From NCBI GenBank assembly GCA_021776175.1, contig JAJFGJ010000008.1, positions 1 to 64,000 of the forward strand: 64,000 nucleotides of DNA, given 5' to 3'. The DNA comes from Kiloniellaceae bacterium (GTDB taxonomy: Bacteria; Pseudomonadota; Alphaproteobacteria; Kiloniellales; J153). Positions 8,567 through 17,566 of this stretch are shown in pieces. Each line of letters begins with the position of its first letter. Within the stretch, counting starts at the first letter, position 1. Under the pieces are notes generated by a model. It saw only the letters and a list, made by a program, of their open reading frames with translations, had not been told where the DNA came from and did not search any database. The position numbers were made by a program, and so were the translations under genes.

Positions 8567-9208
8567 TTATGCCGCAAAGTTGGCCGCGATGGTCACGGTC
8601 CCGGGCGTCCCTTCATCCACGTCGATGGCGCCGCCCATACGCTCGGCGATCCGGCAGGTGAAATAGGCCTGCACGTTGCGCGGCGTCAGGTCATCGGCCG
8701 TGGCCTCCGCGGCCAGGGCGGGCCGGACCTCGTCGCGCAGTGCCGCCCGGTCTCCCGAGGCCGTCACCTCAAGGCGAAGGCCGCCGCCGGTCGTCGAAAT
8801 CTCCATGGCCAGACTGCCGCCCATGGGCAAGCCCTCGGACCCCAGCAAAAGCATATTGAGCAGCAGCTTGCTCAGGTCCTCGGGCGCGTCATCCGGGACA
8901 CCCACGCTTGGCCACACTAAATCGATCTTGTTGCTATCGAAAAAACCCTCCGCCAGGCCGCGCAATTCATCGAGCCTGCCTCCAACCCTGGAGCCGGCCA
9001 TGCCGAAGGCCAAGCGAAAATACTGCAGGGCCCGTGCCGCCCGCGCGCCGCTGTCCGCCGCCAATTTCAGGGCTTCCGGCCCCATGTCGCCCATATCGTC
9101 CTCTAGGAGCTCGAGCCCGTTATTGACCGCCCCGACCGGGCCCACAAGATCGTGGCATAGCCGCGATGACAGAAGTTCCACCACTCTCAAATCTATATGC
9201 ACGTCCAT
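8567..9208 (-). CDS. chpT: ChpT-like histidine phosphotransferase
   Basis: ChpT relays phosphate from CckA to CtrA and CpdR in alphaproteobacterial cell-cycle control. The 213-residue protein starts with a dimerisation helix carrying H19 in SSRLCHDLVGPVGA, the hallmark of this family, followed by a degenerate kinase-like C-terminal domain without an intact ATP-binding G box. ATG 9208 is chosen because the family begins directly there and GAGGAC precedes it; the frame runs open to 9445 without homology. It is divergent from a DUF3553 gene. A non-cell-cycle phosphotransferase of the same fold is possible but less likely. Confidence 0.82.
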   Translation of the reverse strand: MDVHIDLRVVELLSSRLCHDLVGPVGAVNNGLELLEDDMGDMGPEALKLAADSGARAARALQYFRLAFGMAGSRVGGRLDELRGLAEGFFDSNKIDLVWPSVGVPDDAPEDLSKLLLNMLLLGSEGLPMGGSLAMEISTTGGGLRLEVTASGDRAALRDEVRPALAAEATADDLTPRNVQAYFTCRIAERMGGAIDVDEGTPGTVTIAANFAA

Positions 9209-9501
9209 GTCGTCCTCGTCCCTCCCGCGTTCTTCGAATAGCGCCCAGGCATATGCCGCTTGTCGTTGCGGTAGCGTTAAGTGTCGATGGTGGAACGCCT
9301 GCCCCGCTGGCCGCAGATTATACAGCATCTTATCCGGGGGAAAGCTAAGCCAGGGCTTCGGCGCGGAAATCCGGCGATCCCTTGGGCTGAAAAGAGGCCC
9401 CCCAAGGGCCGATAACAAAGTATTGTGATTGTTCCTGCCCCACACCGTGGCATACGATATGCCAGTTGGCGGAAGGCGCCGAAGCCGGGGAACTTATCGC
9501 C

Positions 9502-9678
9502 ATGGGAGAGTTATCGCCTGGCCAGAGGGTCCGTCATCCCGCGCGGCCCGGCTGGGGCATCGGACAGGTCCAATCCGCCATTGGCAAGCGGGTGACGGTG
9601 AACTTCGAACACGCCGGAAAGGTACTGATCAACATCGAACACGTGACCTTGGAGGCGATCGAGGATCCCGCCGGTTAG
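9502..9678 (+). CDS. DUF3553 small conserved protein
   Basis: This 58-residue protein has the pattern GQRVRHPARPGWGIGQVQS, then VTVNFEHAGK and a LE-rich end. This matches the small alphaproteobacterial DUF3553 family and resembles the small beta-rich domain of RNA polymerase- or helicase-associated proteins. Its function is not established. ATG 9502 is chosen because family members begin a few residues before the SPGQ motif; an upstream ATG at 9466 would add 12 residues. It is divergent from chpT and followed by the formate dehydrogenase operon. Confidence 0.7.
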   Translation: MGELSPGQRVRHPARPGWGIGQVQSAIGKRVTVNFEHAGKVLINIEHVTLEAIEDPAG

Positions 9679-9803
9679 AAACCGCGGAAAACCACACCTC
9701 ACAACGGGTTGAACCCAGATTCACAGGACGCTTAGAGTGGCGGGCCCCCAGGCCGGCGCCAACTGGCGGGAACAGACTTAGAGCAAGGGACGAGGCAGCA
9801 TCC

Positions 9804-11519
9804 ATGGCGGAGAGTGTTGGACAAGGCGAACGGCCCGGGGAACGGGCGAACCACCCTGGTTCCGGGCGGCGCAAGGCGCCTAATTTCCCAAAGGGCCGGC
9901 AACTCGACCCCGATGCGCGCACGCGGGTTCGCGCGCTCCTCGCCGGGCATCCGCGCCAGCGCGATATGCTGATCGAATACCTGCACCTGATTCAGGATCG
10001 CTACGGCCACCTCTCCGCCGATCATCTGCAAGCCCTGGCGAAAGAGATGAAACTGCCCATGGCCGAGGTCTTCGAGGTGGCCTCGTTCTACGCCCATTTC
10101 GATATCGGGCTGGACGGCGAAAGCGCGCCGCCGGAAATCACGATTCGGGTTTGCGATAGCCTGACCTGCGACCTCATGGGCGCGCAAAAACTGTTGCAGA
10201 ACTTACCGGCTCATCTGGGCGCCGGGGTGCGTGTCGTGCCCGCGCCCTGCATGGGCCGCTGCGACTGCGCCCCGGTGGCCGAGGTTGGCCACAACCATGT
10301 CGAGCGCGCCAATCCGAAAAACCTGAGCGAAGCGGTCGAAGGCGGGCATACGCATCCGCATATCCCTGAATATCGAGACCTGGCGGCCTACCGCGCCACG
10401 GGCGGCTATGGCTGCCTGAACGACTGTCTAAGCGGTGCCCGGCCGGTCGAGAAGGTCATCGAGGCCTTGTCCGATTCGGGGCTGCGCGGCCTGGGCGGCG
10501 CCGGTTTCCCCACCGGGCGCAAATGGGGCCTGGTGCGGGGCGAACCGGGCCCGCGCCTCATGGCGGTCAACGCGGACGAGGGCGAACCGGGCACCTTCAA
10601 GGACCGGCATTACCTTGAATCCGAACCGCACCGGTTTCTGGAAGGCGCCTTGATCGGCGCCTGGGCGGTCGAGGCCGAGGCCGTCTATATCTACCTGCGC
10701 GACGAATACCCGGCGGCCCGCGAAATCCTGCTCCAGGAAATCGCGGCCCTGGAAGACGCCGGATTGTCGCCGCACACCAAGTTGCATTTGCGCCGCGGCG
10801 CCGGCGCCTACATCTGCGGCGAGGAATCGGCGATGATCGAATCGATCGAAGGCAAGCGCGGCCTGCCGCGCCACCGCCCGCCCTATGTCGCCCAGGTCGG
10901 TTTGTTCGGCCGCCCAACTCTGGTCAATAACGTCGAGACCCTGTTTTGGGTCCCCTCGATCCTCACCCAGGGCGCCGCGTGGTTCGCGGACCAGGGCGCG
11001 GGCGAGAGCAAGGGCCCGCGCAGCTATTCGGTCTCCGGCCGGGTCGAGAACCCGGGCGTCAAGCTCACCCCCGCCGGGATCACGCTGCGGCAGTTGATCG
11101 ACGACTACTGCGGCGGCATGGCCGAGGGCCATAGCTTCAAGGCCTATCTGCCGGGCGGCGCCTCGGGCGGTATCCTGCCGGCGAGCATGGCCGATATCCC
11201 GCTCGACTTCGGCAAGCTGGAACACCTTGGCAGCTTCGTCGGTTCGCACGCCGTGGTTATCTTGTCCGACAAGGACGATATGAAGGCGGTGGCGCTCAAC
11301 CTCATGCGCTTTTTCGAAGACGAGTCTTGCGGCCAGTGCACGCCCTGCCGCAACGGCACCGAGAAGGCGGTTCAACTGATGTCCCAAGGGGTTTGGGACC
11401 GGCCCCTGCTCGAAGATCTCGCCGGGGTCATGGCCGACGCCTCGATCTGCGGCCTCGGTCAAGCGGCGCCCAACCCCCTGCTCAGCGTGCTGAAGCATTT
11501 CCCGGAGGAGCTGTCATGA
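9804..11519 (+). CDS. fdsB: NAD-dependent formate dehydrogenase, fused NuoE-NuoF-type diaphorase subunit
   Basis: This subunit transfers electrons from the molybdenum subunit to NAD+. The 571 residues combine a NuoE/FdsG-like thioredoxin-fold [2Fe-2S] domain (about 35-175; C117, C122, C149, C153) with a NuoF/FdsB-like part. The latter has the FMN/NAD motif GLGGAGFPTGRKW, an SLBB segment and the [4Fe-4S] motif SCGQCTPCRNGTEK. In FdsGBA enzymes of other bacteria these are two separate subunits; here they form one polypeptide. ATG 9804 is preferred because the open frame upstream lacks family similarity. The stop overlaps the fdsA start (ATGA). Confidence 0.9.
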   Translation: MAESVGQGERPGERANHPGSGRRKAPNFPKGRQLDPDARTRVRALLAGHPRQRDMLIEYLHLIQDRYGHLSADHLQALAKEMKLPMAEVFEVASFYAHFDIGLDGESAPPEITIRVCDSLTCDLMGAQKLLQNLPAHLGAGVRVVPAPCMGRCDCAPVAEVGHNHVERANPKNLSEAVEGGHTHPHIPEYRDLAAYRATGGYGCLNDCLSGARPVEKVIEALSDSGLRGLGGAGFPTGRKWGLVRGEPGPRLMAVNADEGEPGTFKDRHYLESEPHRFLEGALIGAWAVEAEAVYIYLRDEYPAAREILLQEIAALEDAGLSPHTKLHLRRGAGAYICGEESAMIESIEGKRGLPRHRPPYVAQVGLFGRPTLVNNVETLFWVPSILTQGAAWFADQGAGESKGPRSYSVSGRVENPGVKLTPAGITLRQLIDDYCGGMAEGHSFKAYLPGGASGGILPASMADIPLDFGKLEHLGSFVGSHAVVILSDKDDMKAVALNLMRFFEDESCGQCTPCRNGTEKAVQLMSQGVWDRPLLEDLAGVMADASICGLGQAAPNPLLSVLKHFPEELS

Positions 11520-14281
11520 GCGGCGCGATCGCATTCACTTTGAACGGCCAAGAGGTCGAAGCCGCGCCCGGAGAGTCGATCTGGCAAGTCGCGCAACGTC
11601 AAGGCGTCGAAATTCCGCACCTGTGCCACTCGCCGGAGCCCGGCTACCGCCCCGACGGCAATTGCCGGGCCTGCATGGTCGAGGTCGAGGGCGAGCGCGT
11701 GCTCGCCGCTTCCTGCGTTCGCACGCCAAGTGCCGGAATGAAAGTGCTCACGGCCAGCGAGCGGGCCAAGAAATCCCGCGCCATGGTGTTCGAGCTTCTG
11801 GCCGCGGACCAGCCGGAACGCGCCACGTCGCACGATCCCGATTCGAAATTCTGGAATTGGGCCGACAAGGTCGAGGCCGGCGCGAGCCGCTTTCCGGCGG
11901 CCGGAAAGCCCGCGCCCGATTCCAGCCACGGCGCCATGCGCGTCAACCTGGACGCCTGCATCAATTGCACCTTGTGCGTGCGCGCGTGCCGGGAGGTTCA
12001 GGGCAACGACGTCATCGCCATGGCCTTTCGCGGCCACGGATCGAAAGTGGTCTTCGACTTCGACGCGCCCATGGGAGAGAGCACCTGCGTCGCCTGCGGC
12101 GAATGCGTGCAGGCCTGCCCGACCGGGGCGCTGATGGAGGCAAACCTTCTCGACGGCGCCGGCACCCGCACCGGGTTCGCGGACCGTTCCGTCGATACGG
12201 TCTGCCCTTATTGCGGCGTCGGCTGCCAGATCAAGCTGAACATCAAGGACGACAAGATCCTTAGCGTCGATGGACGCCCCGGACCCTCGAACCAGAGCCG
12301 CCTGTGCGTGAAGGGGCGTTTTGGTTTCGACTACATCTCGCACCCTCACCGCCTGACCAAACCCATGATCCGGCGCGAGGACGCGCCCAAGTCGGGCGAT
12401 ATCCGGATCGACCCGGCGAACCCCTGGACTCATTTCCGCGAAGCGACCTGGGACGAAGCCCTGGACAGGGCGGCGGCGGGATTGAGGAAAGTCTTGGAGC
12501 GCGACGGCGGACCGGGCCTGGCGGGATTCGGTTCCGCCAAGGGCACCAACGAGGAAGCCTACCTATTCCAAAAGCTGGTCCGCACCGGCTTTCATACCAA
12601 CAACGTCGATCACTGCACCCGGCTGTGCCACGCCTCCTCCGTCGCGGCGCTGATGGAGGGGATCGGCTCCGGCGCCGTGACCGCCCCCTTCATGGCGGCC
12701 AAGGACTCGGAATGCATCATCGTCATCGGCGCGCGGCCGGCGCAAAACCACCCGGTCGCCGCGACCTTCCTGAAAAACGCGGCGAAGCGCGGCGCCAAGC
12801 TGATCCTGATCGACCCGCGCCGTCAGGACCTGGCGCGCTATGCGGCCCACATGCTGCAATTCAAGCCGGGCCAGGACGTCGCCCTCCTCAACGCCATGAT
12901 CCACACCATCATTGAGGAAGGCCTGACCGACGCGCAATACATTCAGGCCAACACCGAAGGCTTCGAGGAGTTGAAGGAACGGATCAAGGCCTTCAGCCCG
13001 GAAGAGATGGCGGCGGTTTGCGGTATCGACGCCGCGACCATCCGCGAAGTCGCGCGCACTTACGCGACGGCGCGAACCTCGATCATATTTTGGGGCATGG
13101 GGATCTCGCAACACGTGCACGGCACGGACAATTCACGATGCCTGATCGCCCTGTCCCTCATTACCGGCCAGGTCGGCCGGCCGGGAACCGGCCTGCACCC
13201 CCTGCGCGGTCAGAACAATGTCCAGGGCGCCTCGGACGCCGGCTTGATTCCGATCGTCTATCCCGACTACCGCTCCGTCGAATCGGCGGAAGTGCGCCGC
13301 GAATTCGAGGACTTCTGGGGCACGGAACTCGACCCCAAGCGCGGCCTGACCGTGGTCGAGATCGTCAACGCGATTCTCGAAAACCAGATCAAGGCCATGT
13401 ACATCATGGGCGAAAATCCGGCGATGTCGGACCCGGATCAGAACCACGCGCGCGCGGCCCTGGCCAAGCTCGAACATCTGGTGGTGCAGGACATTTTCCT
13501 GACCGAGACCGCCTGGCACGCCGACGTGGTTCTGCCGGCCTCGGCGGCGGCGGAGAAATGGGGCACCTTCACCAACACCAACCGCCAGGTTCAGATCGTC
13601 CGGGCGGCCTTCGATCCGCCGGGCGAGGCGCGCCAGGACTGGGCGCTAATTCAGGATATAGCCCAGCGGATCGGCCTCGATTGGAGCTATACGCATGCCA
13701 GGGAAGTCTTCGCCGAGATGACCCGGATCATGCCCTCGCTCAACAACATCACCTGGGAGCGCCTGGAGCGCGAGGGCTCGGTCACCTTTCCCTGCGACGC
13801 GCCGGATAAACCGGGCAACGAAATACTATTCGGCGACGGATTCCCAACCAAGTCCGGGCGCGGCCGCATCGTGCCGGCCGGCCTGGTGCCGCCGGACGAG
13901 CTGCCGGACGAGGCCTATCCCATGGTACTGACCACCGGGCGCATGCTCGAACACTGGCATACCGGCGCCATGACCCGGCGCTCCGCGACCCTCGACTTCC
14001 TGGAGCCGGAAGCCGTCGCCTTTCTTAATCGGCGCGATGTGGAGCGCCTGGGAATCGCGCCCGGCGACATGATCACCGTCGCCACACGGCGCGGCGAAAT
14101 CGCGATCAAGGTGCGCCAAGACAACGACGTGGCGCAGGGCATGATCTTCATCCCCTTCTGCTTCGCCGAGGCGGCCGCGAACCTGCTGACCAACCCGCAG
14201 CTCGACCCCTATGGCAAGATTCCGGAATTCAAGTTCTGCGCCGCGCGCATCGAGGCGCTTCACGCCACGGCGGCGGAATAA
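11516..14281 (+). CDS. fdsA: Formate dehydrogenase catalytic subunit, molybdenum/Fe-S, NAD-dependent type
   Basis: This 921-residue cytoplasmic subunit oxidises formate to CO2. Order: N-terminal [2Fe-2S] ferredoxin domain (C37, C50, C53, C67), His-Cys-type segment, two [4Fe-4S] motifs (CINCTLCVRAC and CVACGECVQACP), then the molybdopterin oxidoreductase part with its own Fe-S motif CPYCGVGC and the catalytic pair C371-H372 in RLCHASS. The residue is cysteine, not selenocysteine. There is no Tat signal. The ATG overlaps the fdsB stop by 4 bp. A separate FdsD and the sulfurtransferase FdhD are not in the window. Confidence 0.94.
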   Translation: MSGAIAFTLNGQEVEAAPGESIWQVAQRQGVEIPHLCHSPEPGYRPDGNCRACMVEVEGERVLAASCVRTPSAGMKVLTASERAKKSRAMVFELLAADQPERATSHDPDSKFWNWADKVEAGASRFPAAGKPAPDSSHGAMRVNLDACINCTLCVRACREVQGNDVIAMAFRGHGSKVVFDFDAPMGESTCVACGECVQACPTGALMEANLLDGAGTRTGFADRSVDTVCPYCGVGCQIKLNIKDDKILSVDGRPGPSNQSRLCVKGRFGFDYISHPHRLTKPMIRREDAPKSGDIRIDPANPWTHFREATWDEALDRAAAGLRKVLERDGGPGLAGFGSAKGTNEEAYLFQKLVRTGFHTNNVDHCTRLCHASSVAALMEGIGSGAVTAPFMAAKDSECIIVIGARPAQNHPVAATFLKNAAKRGAKLILIDPRRQDLARYAAHMLQFKPGQDVALLNAMIHTIIEEGLTDAQYIQANTEGFEELKERIKAFSPEEMAAVCGIDAATIREVARTYATARTSIIFWGMGISQHVHGTDNSRCLIALSLITGQVGRPGTGLHPLRGQNNVQGASDAGLIPIVYPDYRSVESAEVRREFEDFWGTELDPKRGLTVVEIVNAILENQIKAMYIMGENPAMSDPDQNHARAALAKLEHLVVQDIFLTETAWHADVVLPASAAAEKWGTFTNTNRQVQIVRAAFDPPGEARQDWALIQDIAQRIGLDWSYTHAREVFAEMTRIMPSLNNITWERLEREGSVTFPCDAPDKPGNEILFGDGFPTKSGRGRIVPAGLVPPDELPDEAYPMVLTTGRMLEHWHTGAMTRRSATLDFLEPEAVAFLNRRDVERLGIAPGDMITVATRRGEIAIKVRQDNDVAQGMIFIPFCFAEAAANLLTNPQLDPYGKIPEFKFCAARIEALHATAAE

Positions 14282-14289
14282 CGCCGGCC

Positions 14290-14412
14290 CTATCGCCGGA
14301 CGTTTGCCGTTGAGTAAGCGTCTTGCGACGCCTGCTCCAGCGAGTCCAGAGCCACCGCGGCAATAACGGCGATCGCAGCGGCGGCGAGCATTCCCGCGAT
14401 GAATGATTTCAC
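14290..14412 (-). CDS. Small single-span membrane peptide (40 aa)
   Basis: This GTG-started ORF has a strong GGGAG ribosome site at the right spacing. It encodes 40 residues: a short basic N-terminus (VKSFIAG), a hydrophobic Ala/Ile/Val helix to about residue 22, then a polar tail DSLEQASQDAYSTANVRR. It looks like a one-pass inner-membrane peptide with the tail outside. It lies between fdsA, which converges on it, and the WD40-cytochrome c gene just upstream on the same strand. Similar tiny proteins with a C-terminal SVRL-like end are, as far as I recall, widespread in alphaproteobacteria and uncharacterised. Confidence 0.6.
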   Translation of the reverse strand: MKSFIAGMLAAAAIAVIAAVALDSLEQASQDAYSTANVRR

Positions 14413-14498
14413 GTGATGTCTCCCGTTTATCCTGTGTTCCAAGCTATTCCCTATAGCAAAAAGCCAGCCGCGTCATTCCCAAGACGGCGGAAAGTGCT

Positions 14499-15836
14499 CT
14501 AACGGCCCGGCGCCGTGGCACGCTTTAGGTACGCGATCAGCTCTTGCCTGTCATCGTTCCGGGGCATGCGCTGTATCGGCATCTTACTGCCGGGCGTGTA
14601 AATGTGAGGTCCTTGCGCGAACAAGGCATCGATAGTGGCCTCGTTCCAGACCACATCGCTGTTCTTCAGGGCATTGGAATATGTATAACCGGCGACCGTG
14701 CCCGCGCGGCGCCCAAAAACGCCGTGAAGCGTGGGGCCGGCGCGCTTGGCGCCATCCGCGGTCAGGGAATGGCAAACCGCGCAGCGGCGGAACAGGATGG
14801 CGCCGCGCTCGGCGCCCTCGATCTCGGGCACAACCGGGCCCGCCGCGACCCGGCGCGACCCGTCGGACCCGATCTCGGCGCCGGTGGCCAAGTCCCAGAC
14901 GCGCACGACTTCATCGGAACCGGCGGACAGCAGACGCCGCCCATCTGGCGTGAAGGCCAGCGACCACACGGGCCGCCGATGACCGAACAGGGCCCGGACA
15001 AAGGTTCGCGATTCCAGATTCCACACCATGATGGCGTTGTCGGCGCCGCCCGAAGCCGCGAAGCGGCCATCGGAAGAAACCGCGACCCCGAAAATCGGCT
15101 CTTCGTGGCCCGGCAGAGAGATAATTTCGACGCCCACCTCCAGATCCCAGAGGCGCAGGGTCTTGTCGACGGAAACCGAAACCGCCCGCTTGCCATGGGG
15201 CAGGAACGCGAGCGAGGTGACGCCGAAGCCGTGGCCGCCGAGATCCAGCAGCAGCGTGGAATCCGCGACCCGCCAGAGACGTAGATGCGAATCGTAATTC
15301 CCGGTCAGGAGGCGCCGGCCATCCGGCGAAAAAGCGACGGTATTCACATTGCCGCCCCGGGTCTCGATCACGGCACCGGGCGAATAGTCGTCCAGATTCC
15401 AGAGGCGCACACTGCGGTCCCACCCGGCCGTGGCGGCCAGGCGGCCGTCGGGCGACACCGCGACGGCCGCGATCTTGCCCCTATGCCCGTCAAAGCGATG
15501 CAGCGGCGCGCCGGTACCGGCATCCCACAGGCGCATGGTGGCGTCGTCGCTGACCGTTACGAGGCGTTTGCCGTCCGGCAGGAAGGCCACGGCATTGACC
15601 CCTGCCTCATGGCCCTCCAGACGGCGCAGCGCCCGCTGATCGGCGATATCCCAAAGCATGACGCTGTAATCGAAACTGGCGGTCGCGGCCATGTGGCCAT
15701 CCGGCGAAACCGCCAAGCCCTTGACGAAGCCGCCGTGGCCCACGAGTTCGGCCCAGGACGCGCCGGCGCCCCCGAACACCGATATCGCCAGTGCCACCAG
15801 GACGCACGAAATTCGAGAGACCACTCCCGCCGTCAT
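14499..15836 (-). CDS. Exported WD40-repeat beta-propeller fused to a cytochrome c domain
   Basis: This 445-residue protein has a signal peptide (residues 1-29, ending GASWA). About seven WD40 repeats follow, each with VSPDG/LPDG and a terminal LWD/VWD (about 30-325), then a class I cytochrome c domain with the haem motif CAVCH and a likely Met ligand in GSKMPIQRM. It should be periplasmic. It is the last large gene before the 40-residue peptide on the minus strand, downstream of the formate dehydrogenase gamma subunit, so an electron-acceptor or scaffold role is plausible but inferred. ATG 15836 starts the signal peptide; an upstream ATG near 15869 would disrupt it. Confidence 0.82.
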   Translation of the reverse strand: MTAGVVSRISCVLVALAISVFGGAGASWAELVGHGGFVKGLAVSPDGHMAATASFDYSVMLWDIADQRALRRLEGHEAGVNAVAFLPDGKRLVTVSDDATMRLWDAGTGAPLHRFDGHRGKIAAVAVSPDGRLAATAGWDRSVRLWNLDDYSPGAVIETRGGNVNTVAFSPDGRRLLTGNYDSHLRLWRVADSTLLLDLGGHGFGVTSLAFLPHGKRAVSVSVDKTLRLWDLEVGVEIISLPGHEEPIFGVAVSSDGRFAASGGADNAIMVWNLESRTFVRALFGHRRPVWSLAFTPDGRRLLSAGSDEVVRVWDLATGAEIGSDGSRRVAAGPVVPEIEGAERGAILFRRCAVCHSLTADGAKRAGPTLHGVFGRRAGTVAGYTYSNALKNSDVVWNEATIDALFAQGPHIYTPGSKMPIQRMPRNDDRQELIAYLKRATAPGR

Positions 15837-15962
15837 AGCTTCCAAGGTGCGGTAATGGGCGGGTCGCATCATGGATCTTGGCCGATCGAGGTCAGGTCGG
15901 CTTGGCGCCCCGGCACCAAGCACCCGAACGAAAAACGCCGGGGTGCATGGGGAAGCCGGGCT

Positions 15963-17099
15963 CTATTCCGCCGGTTGTCTGCGGCCCGCACTGGCCTCGC
16001 TCATCTCGCCGTGCACCTTCTCGTGCCAGAGATTGTGATGCTCGCGCGCCCAATTCTCATCGACCTGGCCGCTGCTCATGGCGGCGAAGGCGCCTTCCAT
16101 GCCCAGCGAGCCAATGTAGATGTGCGCCAATATGATCGCGATCATGATCGCGGCCATAAAGGTGTGCCAGAGTTGCGCGTACTGCATATCCTGCAAAGGC
16201 GTGAGCGTTGTCGGCAAGCCGGCGCCAAAAACGTTCAGAAACGCGAAAATTCCCTCGAACATCGTGATCTCGAAAGGAAACAACATGGAAATCCCAGTCA
16301 AGGCCTGGGTGCCACCGCCCAATATAACCGACCAGAAAATGACCTTCTGCCCGGCGTTGAATTTATCAGAAGGCGGGTGAACGCCCTTGACGAACAACCC
16401 GCCGCCTTTGGACATCCAGATCAGATCGTTTTTGTTGGGGAGGTTGTGGCGGACCCAAAGCACGAATATCAGGACGACGCCGGCCATGAAAGCGAAGGCG
16501 ATGTAGTTGTGCACGTACTTGCCGGCCATGGATATATCCGCGAAAGCTTCCGCGCCCAGGATCGGTAAAAGGACATGGCGGCCGTACTGCAGGTTTAAGC
16601 CCGTCAAGGCCAGGAGAATGAAGGAGACGGCGGTCAGCCAATGGGTGAAGCGTTCCACGCCGTTGAAGCGCTCGACGGTGTTGCCGCTCGGGCCCGCGTC
16701 GATCTTGATGCGGCCGCGAAGCGCGAAGAACAGGGCCAAAAAGCCGACCATGCCCAGCCCGGCCCAAACCCCGAACACCGTCATGGGCCCATTGCGCCAC
16801 GCCCGCCAGGTATCGCCTTCCGACTGGATCATGACCCCGGCTTGCTTGTTGGGTATCGAGACCTTGCCTTGCAAGCCGTGGCGCACCGCGCGCCAGATTT
16901 GAGCGTCGCTGCTGGCGCCCAATGCCTCGCCCGGCACGTGGCCGCCAAGGGGTTGGGCCGCCTCAACGTCACGCCCTTGGGTTTGTGCCCCGGCCGGCGC
17001 GGCAAGGGTTGTGACCATGAAGCCCATGGCAAGCGCCACGGCGAATGCCACAAGGTTGGTCGCGAAATTATTACGGTGGGCGCTCATGATTTCGCTCAT
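15963..17099 (-). CDS. Formate dehydrogenase gamma subunit, cytochrome b
   Basis: This 378-residue integral membrane subunit passes electrons from the periplasmic Fe-S subunit to the quinone pool. It has an N-terminal signal-like segment (about residues 14-38), a further N-terminal extension, and then the cytochrome b556 part with about four transmembrane helices. Haem-ligand histidines are visible in RFTHWLTA, KYVHNYIAF and QLWHTFMA. The C-terminal tail is charged. A second ATG at 17087 is an alternative start. It follows the small lipoprotein gene by about 30 bp in the fdh operon. Confidence 0.88.
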   Translation of the reverse strand: MSEIMSAHRNNFATNLVAFAVALAMGFMVTTLAAPAGAQTQGRDVEAAQPLGGHVPGEALGASSDAQIWRAVRHGLQGKVSIPNKQAGVMIQSEGDTWRAWRNGPMTVFGVWAGLGMVGFLALFFALRGRIKIDAGPSGNTVERFNGVERFTHWLTAVSFILLALTGLNLQYGRHVLLPILGAEAFADISMAGKYVHNYIAFAFMAGVVLIFVLWVRHNLPNKNDLIWMSKGGGLFVKGVHPPSDKFNAGQKVIFWSVILGGGTQALTGISMLFPFEITMFEGIFAFLNVFGAGLPTTLTPLQDMQYAQLWHTFMAAIMIAIILAHIYIGSLGMEGAFAAMSSGQVDENWAREHHNLWHEKVHGEMSEASAGRRQPAE

Positions 17100-17131
17100 C
17101 CCTTCAAGTCAGCCTCTTGGTGTCCGCCACA

Positions 17132-17329
17132 CTAGGTGCCCTGCTGCATCATCGTGCGTTGCCGCAAAATTTCTTTCTCTTGATCGCTCAAGGCTTGGTC
17201 CTTCTGGCCCAAGTAGGTTCCCTTCTCGTAATTAAGAACCCGGCCTTGTTCGGCCTGGTCACAGGCGGAAAGGAAAAAAACCGGGGCCAGGGCCGCCAAG
17301 AGCGCGAGCCGAAATTTGTTTCGTAGCAT
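17132..17329 (-). CDS. Small lipoprotein of the formate dehydrogenase operon
   Basis: The product is 65 residues with a lipoprotein signal (hydrophobic 7-20, lipobox LSAC, C23). The mature peptide is about 43 residues, polar and Gln/Glu/Lys-rich, with no cysteine beyond the lipid-bearing one. The following D-Q may bear on sorting, but D at +2 would favour inner-membrane retention by the E. coli rule. The position between the beta and gamma subunits suggests an assembly or anchoring role in the enzyme. I do not recognise a characterised family. Confidence 0.72.
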   Translation of the reverse strand: MLRNKFRLALLAALAPVFFLSACDQAEQGRVLNYEKGTYLGQKDQALSDQEKEILRQRTMMQQGT

Positions 17330-17504
17330 GTGGTTTCACCTCCGGGTCGGCGGTCCGCCGGTAAGGCATCCCGCCATGCGATTCGGGCTCCCCTGTGTCA
17401 CGGCCAAGCGGCCGCGACGGGTCAGCCTTGGCCTGCCAGCCAGACTATTCCCCGCTCTGCGAATTGCACAAGCATGGTGAAGATTCAGTTAACATTCAGG
17501 GTCG

Positions 17505-17532
17505 CAGGGACGGCGGATACCCGCCGTCCCTG
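17505..17532 (-). terminator. Strong hairpin between fdh beta subunit and lipoprotein genes
   Basis: A perfect 12-bp inverted repeat (CAGGGACGGCGG and its complement) with a 4-nt loop starts 35 nt after the beta-subunit stop. There is no following T tract on either strand. A Rho-independent terminator is therefore not certain; it may be an attenuator or an mRNA-stabilising structure separating the alpha/beta genes from the lipoprotein and gamma subunit. Confidence 0.5.
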
Positions 17533-17566
17533 GCCCAGCCCCCCAAAAGGGTCTAGCTTTTCGCGC

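Noticed and set aside
9429..9803. Upstream extension of the NAD-formate dehydrogenase diaphorase gene
   Set aside because: The open frame overlaps the DUF3553 gene and shows no NuoE similarity before about residue 35 of the chosen start.
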